Assembly: GCA_027040785.1 (NCBI GenBank)
Contig: JALULG010000062.1
Span: 1-12,276, forward strand
Direction of reading: 5' to 3'
Source: a bacterium
GTDB taxonomy: Bacteria; Patescibacteriota; Patescibacteriia; JAACEG01
Length of the DNA: 12,276 bases
How positions within the stretch are numbered: position 1 is the first letter of the stretch; each line of letters opens with the position of its first letter. Positions 6,451-12,276 of the stretch are shown piece by piece. The notes under the pieces are model-generated. The model was given only the letters and a program-made list of their open reading frames with translations, had not been told where the DNA came from and ran no database searches. The position numbers and the translations under genes are program-made.

Positions 6451-6480
6451 TTTAAAAACCACCGGAAGGTGGTTTTTAAA
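6451..6480. terminator. Strong terminator after hpf, usable in both directions
   Basis: A perfect 13-bp stem (6451-6463 with 6468-6480) around a GGAA tetraloop has a CCACC/GGTGG core flanked by A/T runs. T-rich sequence lies on the outer side in both orientations. It ends the beta-propeller-hpf transcript and insulates secA. Confidence 0.88.
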
Positions 6481-6515
6481 TATGTACTCCTGAATTTCTC
6501 CCTGTCATTCTGAAT

Positions 6516-6563
6516 TTAGTTCAGCATCTCTCCTCCCCTGTCATGCTGAATTCATTTCAGCAT
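6516..6563 (+). repeat. Direct repeat copy 1 (pairs with 6670-6717)
   Basis: This 48-nt segment spans the end of the first unit, the linker TCTCCTCC and most of the second unit. It recurs 154 nt downstream with one mismatch (C at 6553, T at 6707). Such a long near-identical block including the linker points to duplication of a composite rather than independent insertions. Confidence 0.85.
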
Positions 6564-6623
6564 TTCGGAAAACAATGTAAAAACCTTAAACCCTGAGATC
6601 CTGAAACAAGTTCAGGGTGACAG
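6537..6623. repeat. Inverted unit pair (REPIN-like), first copy
   Basis: The forward unit at 6537-6566 faces the reverse unit at 6591-6623 across a short AT-rich spacer. CTGTCA, CTGAA, TTTCAG and TCTC-like blocks match in inverted order, so the transcript could fold into a long imperfect hairpin. Each arm also has its own small CTGAA/TTCAG dyad. Confidence 0.75.
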
Positions 6624-6632
6624 TGCTTTTTT

Positions 6633-6685
6633 CCTGTCATACTGAATCTTGTACTGAATTTATTCGGTATTAGTTCAGCATCTCT
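6633..6685 (+). repeat. Extended variant unit (forward)
   Basis: This unit begins CCTGTCATACTGAA and ends TTCAGCATCTC like the others, but carries extra bases in the core that add a second CTGAATTTATT-type segment. The reverse unit at 6786-6827 has a comparable enlarged core, so this looks like a distinct subtype rather than a random insertion. Confidence 0.65.
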
Positions 6686-6717
6686 CCTCCCCTGTCATGC
6701 TGAATTTATTTCAGCAT
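6670..6717 (+). repeat. Direct repeat copy 2 (pairs with 6516-6563)
   Basis: Second copy of the 48-nt block, one mismatch from the first, offset by 154 nt. It joins the end of the extended unit to the following standard unit through the same TCTCCTCC linker. Confidence 0.85.
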
Positions 6718-6775
6718 CTCGGGATAGAGTAAAATCTAAAATCTATGAGACTCTGAAATAAATTCAGGGTGATGG
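6691..6775. repeat. Inverted unit pair (REPIN-like), second copy
   Basis: The forward unit at 6691-6720 faces the reverse unit at 6744-6775. The cores CTGAATTTATTTCAG and CTGAAATAAATTCAG are exact reverse complements, giving a 15-bp perfect stem. The spacer differs from that of the first pair although the arms are similar. Confidence 0.8.
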
Positions 6776-6785
6776 TGGAATTAAT

Positions 6786-6827
6786 CATGAGACCCTGAAA
6801 TAATACTGAAATAAATTCGGAATAGCA
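6786..6827 (-). repeat. Extended variant unit (reverse), last of the cluster
   Basis: Read on the minus strand it shows GAATTTATTTCAG, then TATTA and TTCAGGGTCTC. This aligns with the extended forward unit at 6633-6685 (GAATTTATTCGG, TATTA, TTCAGCATCTC). Its outer end (CTGCTATTC) is degenerate. Confidence 0.6.
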
Positions 6828-6839
6828 GTCCCTTAGATG

Positions 6840-6868
6840 TTTACAAAAAGAAAAATTAAGGGTAAGAT
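6840..6868 (+). promoter_or_regulatory. Promoter for secA-lepA
   Basis: TTTACA at 6840-6845 and TAAGAT at 6863-6868 are separated by exactly 17 nt, each one base from consensus. The predicted start near 6875 gives a leader of about 40 nt with no Shine-Dalgarno. The promoter begins directly after the last REP-like unit. Confidence 0.55.
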
Positions 6869-6915
6869 AAATAAATAAATTAAAGTATTAAATTATTTAA
6901 AGATTTTTATCTGTT

Positions 6916-9726
6916 ATGTTTTTATTGAATAAAATTTTTGGAAATCCCAATAAAAGAGTAATCAAAAAATTACAACCAATTGTTGACGAGATAAACAAAA
7001 AAGAAGAAAAATACAGTAAGTTGGCCAATGAAGAATTAAAAGAAAAAACCAAAGAATTTAAGAAAAAAGTTCAAAAAGCCAAAAACAAAGAGGAAGAGAA
7101 AAAAATATTGAATAAAATTTTGCCGGACGCTTTTGCTTTGGTGAGGGAAGCCGCTAAAAGAACTTTGGGGCAACGTCATTATGATTCTCAATTATTCGGG
7201 GGCATTGTTTTACATAGGGGTGAAATCGCTGAAATGAAAACCGGAGAAGGAAAAACTTTGACCGCCACTCTGCCTATTTATTTAAACGCTTTAACCGGTC
7301 GCGGTGTTCATGTGGTAACTGTTAATGATTATTTGTCCAAAAGAGATGCCGCTTGGATGGGGCAGGTTTATCATTTGCTTGGTTTAAGAACTTCTTGTAT
7401 TGTTCATGAACAGGCCTTTTTGTATTTGGAAATTGACAAACCGGAAAAAGATAAAATCAGAGATGCCGGAGTGGAGATAGTGGAAGATTATATGCACTTG
7501 GTGAGCAGAAAAGAGGCCTACAATGCGGATATTGTTTATGGAACCAATAATGAATTTGGTTTTGATTATTTAAGAGATAATATGGCTCAAAGTCTTGATC
7601 AGCAAGTGCAAAGAGAACTTAATTTTGCTATTGTTGATGAGATTGACAGTATTTTAATTGATGAAGCCAGAACTCCTTTGATAATTTCCGCGCCGGCTGA
7701 AGATTCCACTAAAAAATATTATAAATTTGCCGCTTTGGTTGAAAAATTAAAAGAAAATGAAGATTATAATGTTGATGAAAAAATGCGAGCGGCGACTTTA
7801 ACGGAAGAAGGTTTGAATAAAATGGAAAAATTGTTGGGTGTGGATAATATTTATACGGCGGGAGGAGTGAGAGAAGTTCATCATATTGAGCAGGCCTTAA
7901 AAGCGAAAACTTTGTTTAAAAGAGATAGAGATTATGTTGTTAAAGACGGTGAAGTGGTTATAGTTGATGAATTTACCGGTCGTTTAATGTTTGGTAGGCG
8001 TTATTCCGAGGGGCTTCATCAGGCCATAGAAGCGAAAGAAGGAGTTGAGATACAACAGGAAAGTATTACTTTGGCAACCATTACTTTTCAGAATTATTTT
8101 CGTTTATATGATAAATTAAGCGGAATGACCGGAACCGCAATGACCGAGGCGGAAGAATTTTATAAGATTTATAATTTGGAGGTAACTGAAATTCCGACCA
8201 ATAAACCGGTAATCAGAAAAGATTTGCCGGATAAAATTTTTAAAACCGAAGAAGGGAAGTTTAAAGCCGTTATTAAAGAGATTAAAGAAAGACACAAAAA
8301 ACAACAACCAATTTTGGTTGGAACCATTTCCATTGAAAAAAATGAATTGTTGGGTGAAATGCTTTCTCGGGAAGGGATAGATTATGAATTGTTAAACGCT
8401 AAAAACCATCAAAAGGAAGCAAGAATTATCGCTGATGCCGGAAAGCCGGGCGCGGTAACTATTGCCACCAATATGGCCGGTAGGGGTGTTGATATTATTT
8501 TGGGAGGAGCAAAAGAATCTTTTGATAGTAAAGAAGAATGGCAAAAATCGCACGATCTTGTTGTTCAAGCCGGTGGCTTGCATATTATCGGAACCGAGAG
8601 GCATGAATCAAGAAGAATTGATAATCAATTGCGTGGACGAGCCGGACGTCAAGGAGATCCCGGTTCCACCCAATTTTTTGTTTCAATGGAAGATGATTTA
8701 ATGAGAATTTTTGGCGGAGAAAGAATGAAAAAGATGATGGAACGTTTTAATTTTCCCGATGATATGCCGATTGAAAACAAGATAATATCGCGGTCTATTG
8801 AAAAAGCTCAAAAGAAAGTTGAGGGAAATAATTTTGATATTAGGAAACATATTGTGGAATATGATGATGTAATCAATAAACATCGGGAAGTGATTTATAA
8901 AAAACGAAATAAAATTTTGAAAAATTTTCATTCTTATCAAGAAAAGAAAAATGCAGATAAAGAAATTAAAGATATTTTTAAAGATGATATTTTAAAAATG
9001 ATTGAGGGCGAAATAGAACAAGTGGTAATGTTTCATACGGCTGATGAAGATATGAAAAAATGGAATATTAAAGAAATTTATGAAGTGGCCAATAGTATTT
9101 TTGGTTTACCAAAAGAAAAGAGGGTTCCGATTGAGAATATTCCCGTTAAAGAAAAAAATGGTAATTATAAAGTGGAATTAAGGAGTAAGATAATAGATTA
9201 TTTATTGGATATCGCTAAAAATAATTATCAAAAAATTAAAGAAAATTTGCAAAAAAACAATATTGATATGGTTGAAATAGAAAAAGAAATAATGTTAAGA
9301 GCGATTGACAGTTTATGGATTGATCATTTGGAAGCGATTGATCATTTAAGGTCCGGTATTGGTTTACGCGGTTACGGACAGCAAGATCCTTTGGTGGAAT
9401 ATAAAAAAGAGGCTTATCGTTTGTTTACCGAATTAATGAATTTAATCCAAAAACAAGTGGTTTACAGTATTTTTAAAACGGGAGACGTTCAAGAATTTGC
9501 CCCAACAATTATGGAAACTCAAAATATTCAAATAACAGCTCCGGAAAAAACAGGTGATTTTGATTCTCAATGGGGAAGCAATGCTATGGGAAAAGAAGTG
9601 GAAAAACGAGAAAAAACAGATAATATTCCCAAAAAACTTATTGGAAAAGACGGCAAAAAAGTTGGCAGAAACGATCCTTGTCCTTGCGGTTCCGGAAAAA
9701 AATACAAAAAATGTTGTGGAAGATAA
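6916..9726 (+). CDS. secA: Preprotein translocase ATPase SecA
   Basis: A full-length 936-residue SecA, the cytosolic motor that drives unfolded preproteins through SecYEG. The Walker A region MKTGEGKT is at 107-114. The DEAD-type Walker B region VDEIDSILIDEAR is at 240-252. GTNNEFGFDYLRDN and the preprotein cross-linking domain follow, then GMTGTAMTEAEEF, ATNMAGRGVDI at 517-527 (Val where TDI is usual) and QLRGRAGRQGD at 571-581 with the arginine fingers. The helical scaffold and wing domains (RSIEKAQKKVEGNNFD, LWIDHLEAIDHLRSGIGLRGYGQQDPLVEY) are complete. The end is a SEC-C zinc-binding tail with Cys922, Cys924, Cys933 and Cys934, which binds SecB or ribosomes in other bacteria. Residues about 160-197 are roughly 27 longer than in E. 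coli SecA. lepA follows after 5 nt in the same operon. The ATG start agrees with the normal N-terminus. Confidence 0.98.
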   Translation: MFLLNKIFGNPNKRVIKKLQPIVDEINKKEEKYSKLANEELKEKTKEFKKKVQKAKNKEEEKKILNKILPDAFALVREAAKRTLGQRHYDSQLFGGIVLHRGEIAEMKTGEGKTLTATLPIYLNALTGRGVHVVTVNDYLSKRDAAWMGQVYHLLGLRTSCIVHEQAFLYLEIDKPEKDKIRDAGVEIVEDYMHLVSRKEAYNADIVYGTNNEFGFDYLRDNMAQSLDQQVQRELNFAIVDEIDSILIDEARTPLIISAPAEDSTKKYYKFAALVEKLKENEDYNVDEKMRAATLTEEGLNKMEKLLGVDNIYTAGGVREVHHIEQALKAKTLFKRDRDYVVKDGEVVIVDEFTGRLMFGRRYSEGLHQAIEAKEGVEIQQESITLATITFQNYFRLYDKLSGMTGTAMTEAEEFYKIYNLEVTEIPTNKPVIRKDLPDKIFKTEEGKFKAVIKEIKERHKKQQPILVGTISIEKNELLGEMLSREGIDYELLNAKNHQKEARIIADAGKPGAVTIATNMAGRGVDIILGGAKESFDSKEEWQKSHDLVVQAGGLHIIGTERHESRRIDNQLRGRAGRQGDPGSTQFFVSMEDDLMRIFGGERMKKMMERFNFPDDMPIENKIISRSIEKAQKKVEGNNFDIRKHIVEYDDVINKHREVIYKKRNKILKNFHSYQEKKNADKEIKDIFKDDILKMIEGEIEQVVMFHTADEDMKKWNIKEIYEVANSIFGLPKEKRVPIENIPVKEKNGNYKVELRSKIIDYLLDIAKNNYQKIKENLQKNNIDMVEIEKEIMLRAIDSLWIDHLEAIDHLRSGIGLRGYGQQDPLVEYKKEAYRLFTELMNLIQKQVVYSIFKTGDVQEFAPTIMETQNIQITAPEKTGDFDSQWGSNAMGKEVEKREKTDNIPKKLIGKDGKKVGRNDPCPCGSGKKYKKCCGR

Positions 9727-9731
9727 AAAAT

Positions 9732-11531
9732 ATGGATAATATTAAAAATTTTTGTATTATTGCTCATATAGATCACGGTAAATCAACATTGGCTGATCGT
9801 TTTTTGGAAATAACCAAAACGGTTGAGGAAAGAAAAATGAAAGATCAAATTCTTGATCAAATGGAGTTGGAAAGAGAGCGAGGGATTACCATTAAATTGC
9901 AACCGGTTAGAATGAAATATAAGGATTATATTTTAAATTTGATTGATACTCCCGGTCATGTTGATTTTAATTACGAAGTTTCCCGTTCTTTGGCGTCTGT
10001 TGAAGGAGCAATTTTATTGGTGGATGCCACTCAGGGAATACAAGCGCAAACTTTAGCTAATTTATATTTAGCATTGGAACAAAATTTGGAAATTATTCCG
10101 GTTTTGAACAAAATAGATTTGCCGGCCGCTCAGCCGAAAAAAATCAAAAAAGAAATTGTTAATTTGTTGGGTTGCGATGAAGATGACATTTTATCGGTTT
10201 CGGCAAAAACCGGAGAAGGTGTGGAAAAACTTTTAGACAGAGTGATAGAAAAAATTCCTTCCCCAAAAGGTCAAAAAGATATTTTTAGAAGCATAATTTT
10301 TGATTCTGTTTATGATGAATACAAAGGGGTAATCGCTTATCTTAGGGTAGTTGACGGTGAGGTAAAAGTGGGGGATAAAATTAAATTAATGGCCACTAAA
10401 AATGAAGGTGAAGTTTTGGAAATCGGATATTTTGCTCCTCAATTAACAAAAGGGGAAAAATTATCGGTTGGAGAAATAGGTTATTTAATTGCCGGATTTA
10501 AAAGTGTTTCCGAATGTCGGGTCGGTGATACTGTTACTAAGATAAAAGATTTGAAAAAAGCGGAAGAAACGGGAGAGAAAATAAAAGCTCTTTCCGGATA
10601 CAAGGAAGTCAGGCCAATGGTATTTTCGGGTATTTTTTGCAAAGAAGGGAATGATTATCCGATTTTAAGAGATGCAATGGAAAGATTAAAATTGAATGAT
10701 GCGGCTTTAACTTATGAAACCGAACATTCTCCGGCTTTGGGATATGGTTTTCGTTGCGGATTTTTAGGAATGTTACATTTGGATATTATCCAAGAACGTT
10801 TAAAAAGAGAGTTTGATTTGGACTTGGTTATTACGGTCCCTTCGGTAAAATATAAAGTGAAGAAAAAAGACGGTTCTTTGGTGGAAGTGAGTAATCCTCA
10901 GGAATTGCCTGATCCGACAATGATTGATTATGTGGAGGAACCGATAATGAAATTGGATATTGTTACTCCGAAAGATTATTTGGGGTCAATAATGCAATTG
11001 GTTGAGTCAAGACGAGGGTTTTATGAAAATACGGAATATCTTGATGAAAATCGGGTTGTTTTGCATTATAAAATCCCTTTAACTTCTTTATTGGTTGATT
11101 TTTATGATAAATTAAAAAGTATTTCATCTGGCTATGCTTCTTTGAATTATGAGTTTTTTAAGTTCCAAAAAACAGAAGTTGTTAAATTGGATATTTTAAT
11201 CGCTGAAGAATTAATACCTTCTTTATCATCAATAGTTTATAAAGATGAGGCCTTTAAGGTAGGGAAGAGGATTGTCCGATCATTAAAAGAAACCATTCCC
11301 AAACAAATGTTTATGGTTAAAATTCAAGCCAGTGTTGGCGGAAAAATAGTGGCCGGAGAAAGACTTTCCGCAATGAGAAAAGATGTAACCGCTAAATTAT
11401 ACGGGGGTGATGTAACCAGAAAAAGAAAACTCTTGGAAAAACAAAAAAAAGGAAAGAAAAAAATGATGGCGATGGGAAAAGGAAAAGTAAATATTCCGGT
11501 TAAGGCCTTTATTTCGGTTTTAAAAAGGTAA
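9732..11531 (+). CDS. lepA: Elongation factor 4 (LepA), ribosomal GTPase
   Basis: A 599-residue translational GTPase that binds the ribosome and has been linked to back-translocation and 30S assembly. The P-loop AHIDHGKST is at 11-19, switch I RERGIT at 48-53, DTPGH at 72-76, NKID at 126-129 and SAKTGEGV from 157. EF-G-like domains II, III and V follow, then the LepA-specific C-terminal domain with SVGGKIVAGERLSAMRKDVT, GGDVTRKRKLLEKQKKGKKK and a closing PVKAFISVLKR. The length equals the family norm. ATG at 9732 is chosen because the family starts a few residues before NFCIIAHIDHGKST. A longer frame reaching back into secA adds a lysine-rich stretch that is just the secA zinc-tail coding read in another frame. 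The gap to secA is 5 nt with no Shine-Dalgarno, so expression should depend on the secA promoter. secA-lepA is not the usual lepA neighbourhood of model bacteria. Confidence 0.98.
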   Translation: MDNIKNFCIIAHIDHGKSTLADRFLEITKTVEERKMKDQILDQMELERERGITIKLQPVRMKYKDYILNLIDTPGHVDFNYEVSRSLASVEGAILLVDATQGIQAQTLANLYLALEQNLEIIPVLNKIDLPAAQPKKIKKEIVNLLGCDEDDILSVSAKTGEGVEKLLDRVIEKIPSPKGQKDIFRSIIFDSVYDEYKGVIAYLRVVDGEVKVGDKIKLMATKNEGEVLEIGYFAPQLTKGEKLSVGEIGYLIAGFKSVSECRVGDTVTKIKDLKKAEETGEKIKALSGYKEVRPMVFSGIFCKEGNDYPILRDAMERLKLNDAALTYETEHSPALGYGFRCGFLGMLHLDIIQERLKREFDLDLVITVPSVKYKVKKKDGSLVEVSNPQELPDPTMIDYVEEPIMKLDIVTPKDYLGSIMQLVESRRGFYENTEYLDENRVVLHYKIPLTSLLVDFYDKLKSISSGYASLNYEFFKFQKTEVVKLDILIAEELIPSLSSIVYKDEAFKVGKRIVRSLKETIPKQMFMVKIQASVGGKIVAGERLSAMRKDVTAKLYGGDVTRKRKLLEKQKKGKKKMMAMGKGKVNIPVKAFISVLKR

Positions 11532-11555
11532 AAATTTAACGTAATTTATTGTTCC

Positions 11556-11593
11556 AAAAACAAAAAACTCTTTTAAAAGAGTTTTTTGTTTTT
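11556..11593. terminator. Perfect 19-bp inverted repeat, shared terminator of lepA and rpmA
   Basis: Bases 11556-11574 and 11575-11593 are exact reverse complements, with a CTC/GAG core between long A and T runs. Either orientation gives a hairpin followed by T residues, so it serves both convergent genes. It lies 24 nt after lepA and 18 nt after rpmA. Confidence 0.9.
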
Positions 11594-11611
11594 ATATTGT
11601 TTTTGAAATAA

Positions 11612-11890
11612 TTATTTTTTGATAACACTAACAATTTTGGTTATCTTTGATTTTCCGTTAAATTTTTTCAATTTTTTGGTGGAAAATTTTACATATCCGG
11701 CAATTTTAGCGAATATTGTATAATCTTTTCCGACCATTACATTTTCTCCTGGGTGAAATTTAGTTCCTCTTTGGCGAATAATAATTGAACCGCTTTTAGC
11801 AAATTGTCCATCGTGCAATTTTACGCCCAATCTTTTTGATTCCGAATCTCTTAAATTGGAACTGGATCCGCCCGCTTTCTTATGAGCCAT
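11612..11890 (-). CDS. rpmA: Large subunit ribosomal protein bL27
   Basis: A 92-residue bL27, whose N-terminal tail reaches the peptidyl transferase centre of the 50S subunit. The start MAHKKAGGSSSNLRDSESKR, then LGVKLHDGQFAKSGSIIIRQRGTKF, HPGENVMVGKDYTIFA and GYVKF are all typical. The tail begins directly at AHKK with no extra N-terminal peptide of the kind cleaved by Prp in Firmicutes. The last 20 residues are lysine-rich. It is transcribed alone, since its usual partner rplU (bL21) is not next to it. It has its own strong promoter and a shared terminator with lepA. The start is fixed by family alignment. No Shine-Dalgarno is seen in the leader of about 30 nt. Confidence 0.98.
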   Translation of the reverse strand: MAHKKAGGSSSNLRDSESKRLGVKLHDGQFAKSGSIIIRQRGTKFHPGENVMVGKDYTIFAKIAGYVKFSTKKLKKFNGKSKITKIVSVIKK

Positions 11891-11926
11891 ATTTTATTTT
11901 TAATAATTAAGAATAAATACTTTTAA

Positions 11927-11954
11927 ATTATAACATTTTTCTTTATTTTGTCAA
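11927..11954 (-). promoter_or_regulatory. Near-perfect promoter of rpmA
   Basis: On the minus strand TTGACA (11949-11954) is followed after 16 nt by TATAAT (11927-11932), which is also preceded by TGT to make an extended -10. This is the strongest promoter in the window and fits a highly expressed ribosomal protein gene. The predicted start is near 11920. Confidence 0.85.
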
Positions 11955-11985
11955 TACTTGAATGTTCACACACATAATAATCGTA

Positions 11986-12264
11986 TTAAGGTATTTTTAA
12001 GGATTTTTTTGTTTTAATCAAATATATTGCCCCCAAAAGTCCGTTATTTTCTGTTTTATTTTTGGGTAAGATAATTTTTAAAGATTTAAAATTTTTAAAA
12101 TTAGTTTTTATTTCTTTTCTTTTTCGATGTATTATTCCTCCACCCAAGATAATTGTTTTTATTTTAAATTTTTTTGCTAAATTTATAATTAATTTTTTTA
12201 AAGATTCAAAGATTGTTTCCAAGTCTTTTTTTTTTAATTTTTGAACCTCTTTTTTAAAGTTTTT
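11986..12264 (-). pseudogene. C-terminal part of an ASKHA-fold protein (TsaD- or ROK-like), broken upstream
   Basis: On the minus strand about 90 codons are open from 12264 to TAA at 11986, preceded by an in-frame TAA at 12265-12267. The peptide LIINLAKKFKIKTIILGGG, a basic stretch, then LKIILPKNKTENNGLLGAIY resembles the C-terminal ATP-binding half of an ASKHA ATPase. The distance of about 29 residues from GGG to ENNG fits TsaD, where the pattern is GGVAAN...TDNAAM. The ENNGLLGA wording is closer to ROK kinases (DNAGLLGA). The usual TsaD NxxLR after the glycines is missing. There is no N-terminal part. The only start in the open stretch is a TTG at 12222. The upstream bases are long A-runs, so a frame change just outside the view, a sequencing slip or a true remnant are all possible. 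The fold call is an inference from two short motifs. Confidence 0.35.
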
Positions 12265-12276
12265 TTAATTTTTTTT

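Larger units (their letters stand above)
6501..6827. repeat. Cluster of seven REP-like palindromic units
   Basis: Seven related units of about 30 bp fill the hpf-secA gap. Forward units start CCTGTCA at 6501-6530, 6537-6566, 6633-6685 and 6691-6720. Reverse units end TGACAG or similar at 6591-6623, 6744-6775 and 6786-6827. Most share a core dyad CTGAA-N5-TTCAG followed by a CATCTC-like block. The whole stretch is more GC-rich than its surroundings and has no credible reading frame. The form matches REP/REPIN elements, which are usually mobilised by a single TnpA_REP (RAYT) transposase elsewhere in the genome. No such gene is in the window. The rest of the gap, 6828-6915, is AT-rich and holds the secA promoter. 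Confidence 0.85.

Noticed and set aside
6501..6827. CRISPR array
   Set aside because: The repeats vary in sequence and orientation, have internal dyads, and the spacers are neither uniform nor unique in the CRISPR manner. No cas gene is nearby.
6481..6915. Riboswitch, tRNA or small RNA gene before secA
   Set aside because: The structure is accounted for by the repeat units. No tRNA cloverleaf or known riboswitch core was recognised by eye.
9678..9731. Longer LepA start overlapping secA
   Set aside because: The extra residues are the zinc-tail coding of secA read in another frame, and LepA proteins begin a few residues before NFCIIAHIDHGKST.
11946..11985. LexA-type operator from GAACATTC near the rpmA promoter
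   Set aside because: Only a half-like match without the inverted GTTC partner at the right spacing, and a ribosomal protein gene is not a likely SOS target.
12062..12244. Plus-strand small hydrophobic reading frame at the right edge
   Set aside because: It is rich in Phe, Ile and Lys, as expected from the complement of a Lys-rich coding strand, and has no motif or start signal.

Overview
This is an AT-rich (roughly 30% GC), densely packed bacterial window using the standard bacterial code. TGA ends three genes and appears in none of the roughly 3,400 intact codons. Several traits suggest a Candidate Phyla Radiation (Patescibacteria) genome: most starts lack a Shine-Dalgarno sequence, the ribosome hibernation factor is short, and SecA carries an insertion just before its conserved REAY-like segment. 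The phylum is an inference, because no rRNA or other decisive marker is present.

Layout. Bases 1-650 hold a terminator from an upstream gene, a strong extended -10 promoter, and two damaged reading frames. One is a two-membrane-segment Cys-containing protein interrupted by TGA. The other is the N-terminal extension of an RDD protein, broken by a frame change and a TAA. Bases 650-2350 hold small envelope genes: the RDD-family membrane protein, a secreted NTF2-like/PLDc_N fusion, and a small secreted protein. That last gene has a strong Shine-Dalgarno, less AT-biased codons and its own terminator, and looks like a foreign cassette. Bases 2400-3616 hold a DedA-family membrane protein and a TrmH/SpoU-type RNA 2'-O-methyltransferase, coupled through an ATGA overlap. 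Bases 3670-6435 hold a large membrane-anchored beta-propeller protein (COG4880 type) followed 6 nt later by a short hibernation factor and a strong terminator.

Bases 6481-6915 are the largest non-coding stretch. They carry a cluster of seven REP-like palindromic units built on CTGAA-N5-TTCAG, with sign of a 154-bp duplication, followed by the secA promoter. secA and lepA (EF4) then form a two-gene operon with a 5-nt gap. lepA converges on rpmA (bL27) across a perfect 19-bp inverted repeat that can terminate transcription in both directions. rpmA has the best promoter in the window. The right edge carries the C-terminal part of an ASKHA-fold (TsaD- or ROK-like) protein with an in-frame stop upstream.

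The recognisable genes fall into translation and ribosome care (hpf, lepA, rpmA, trmH) and envelope or secretion (secA, DedA, RDD, PLDc_N fusion, beta-propeller). I do not see a defence, CRISPR or transposase gene. The most unusual elements are the REP-like cluster, the closely spaced lesions in the first 650 bases, and the small compositional outlier cassette.
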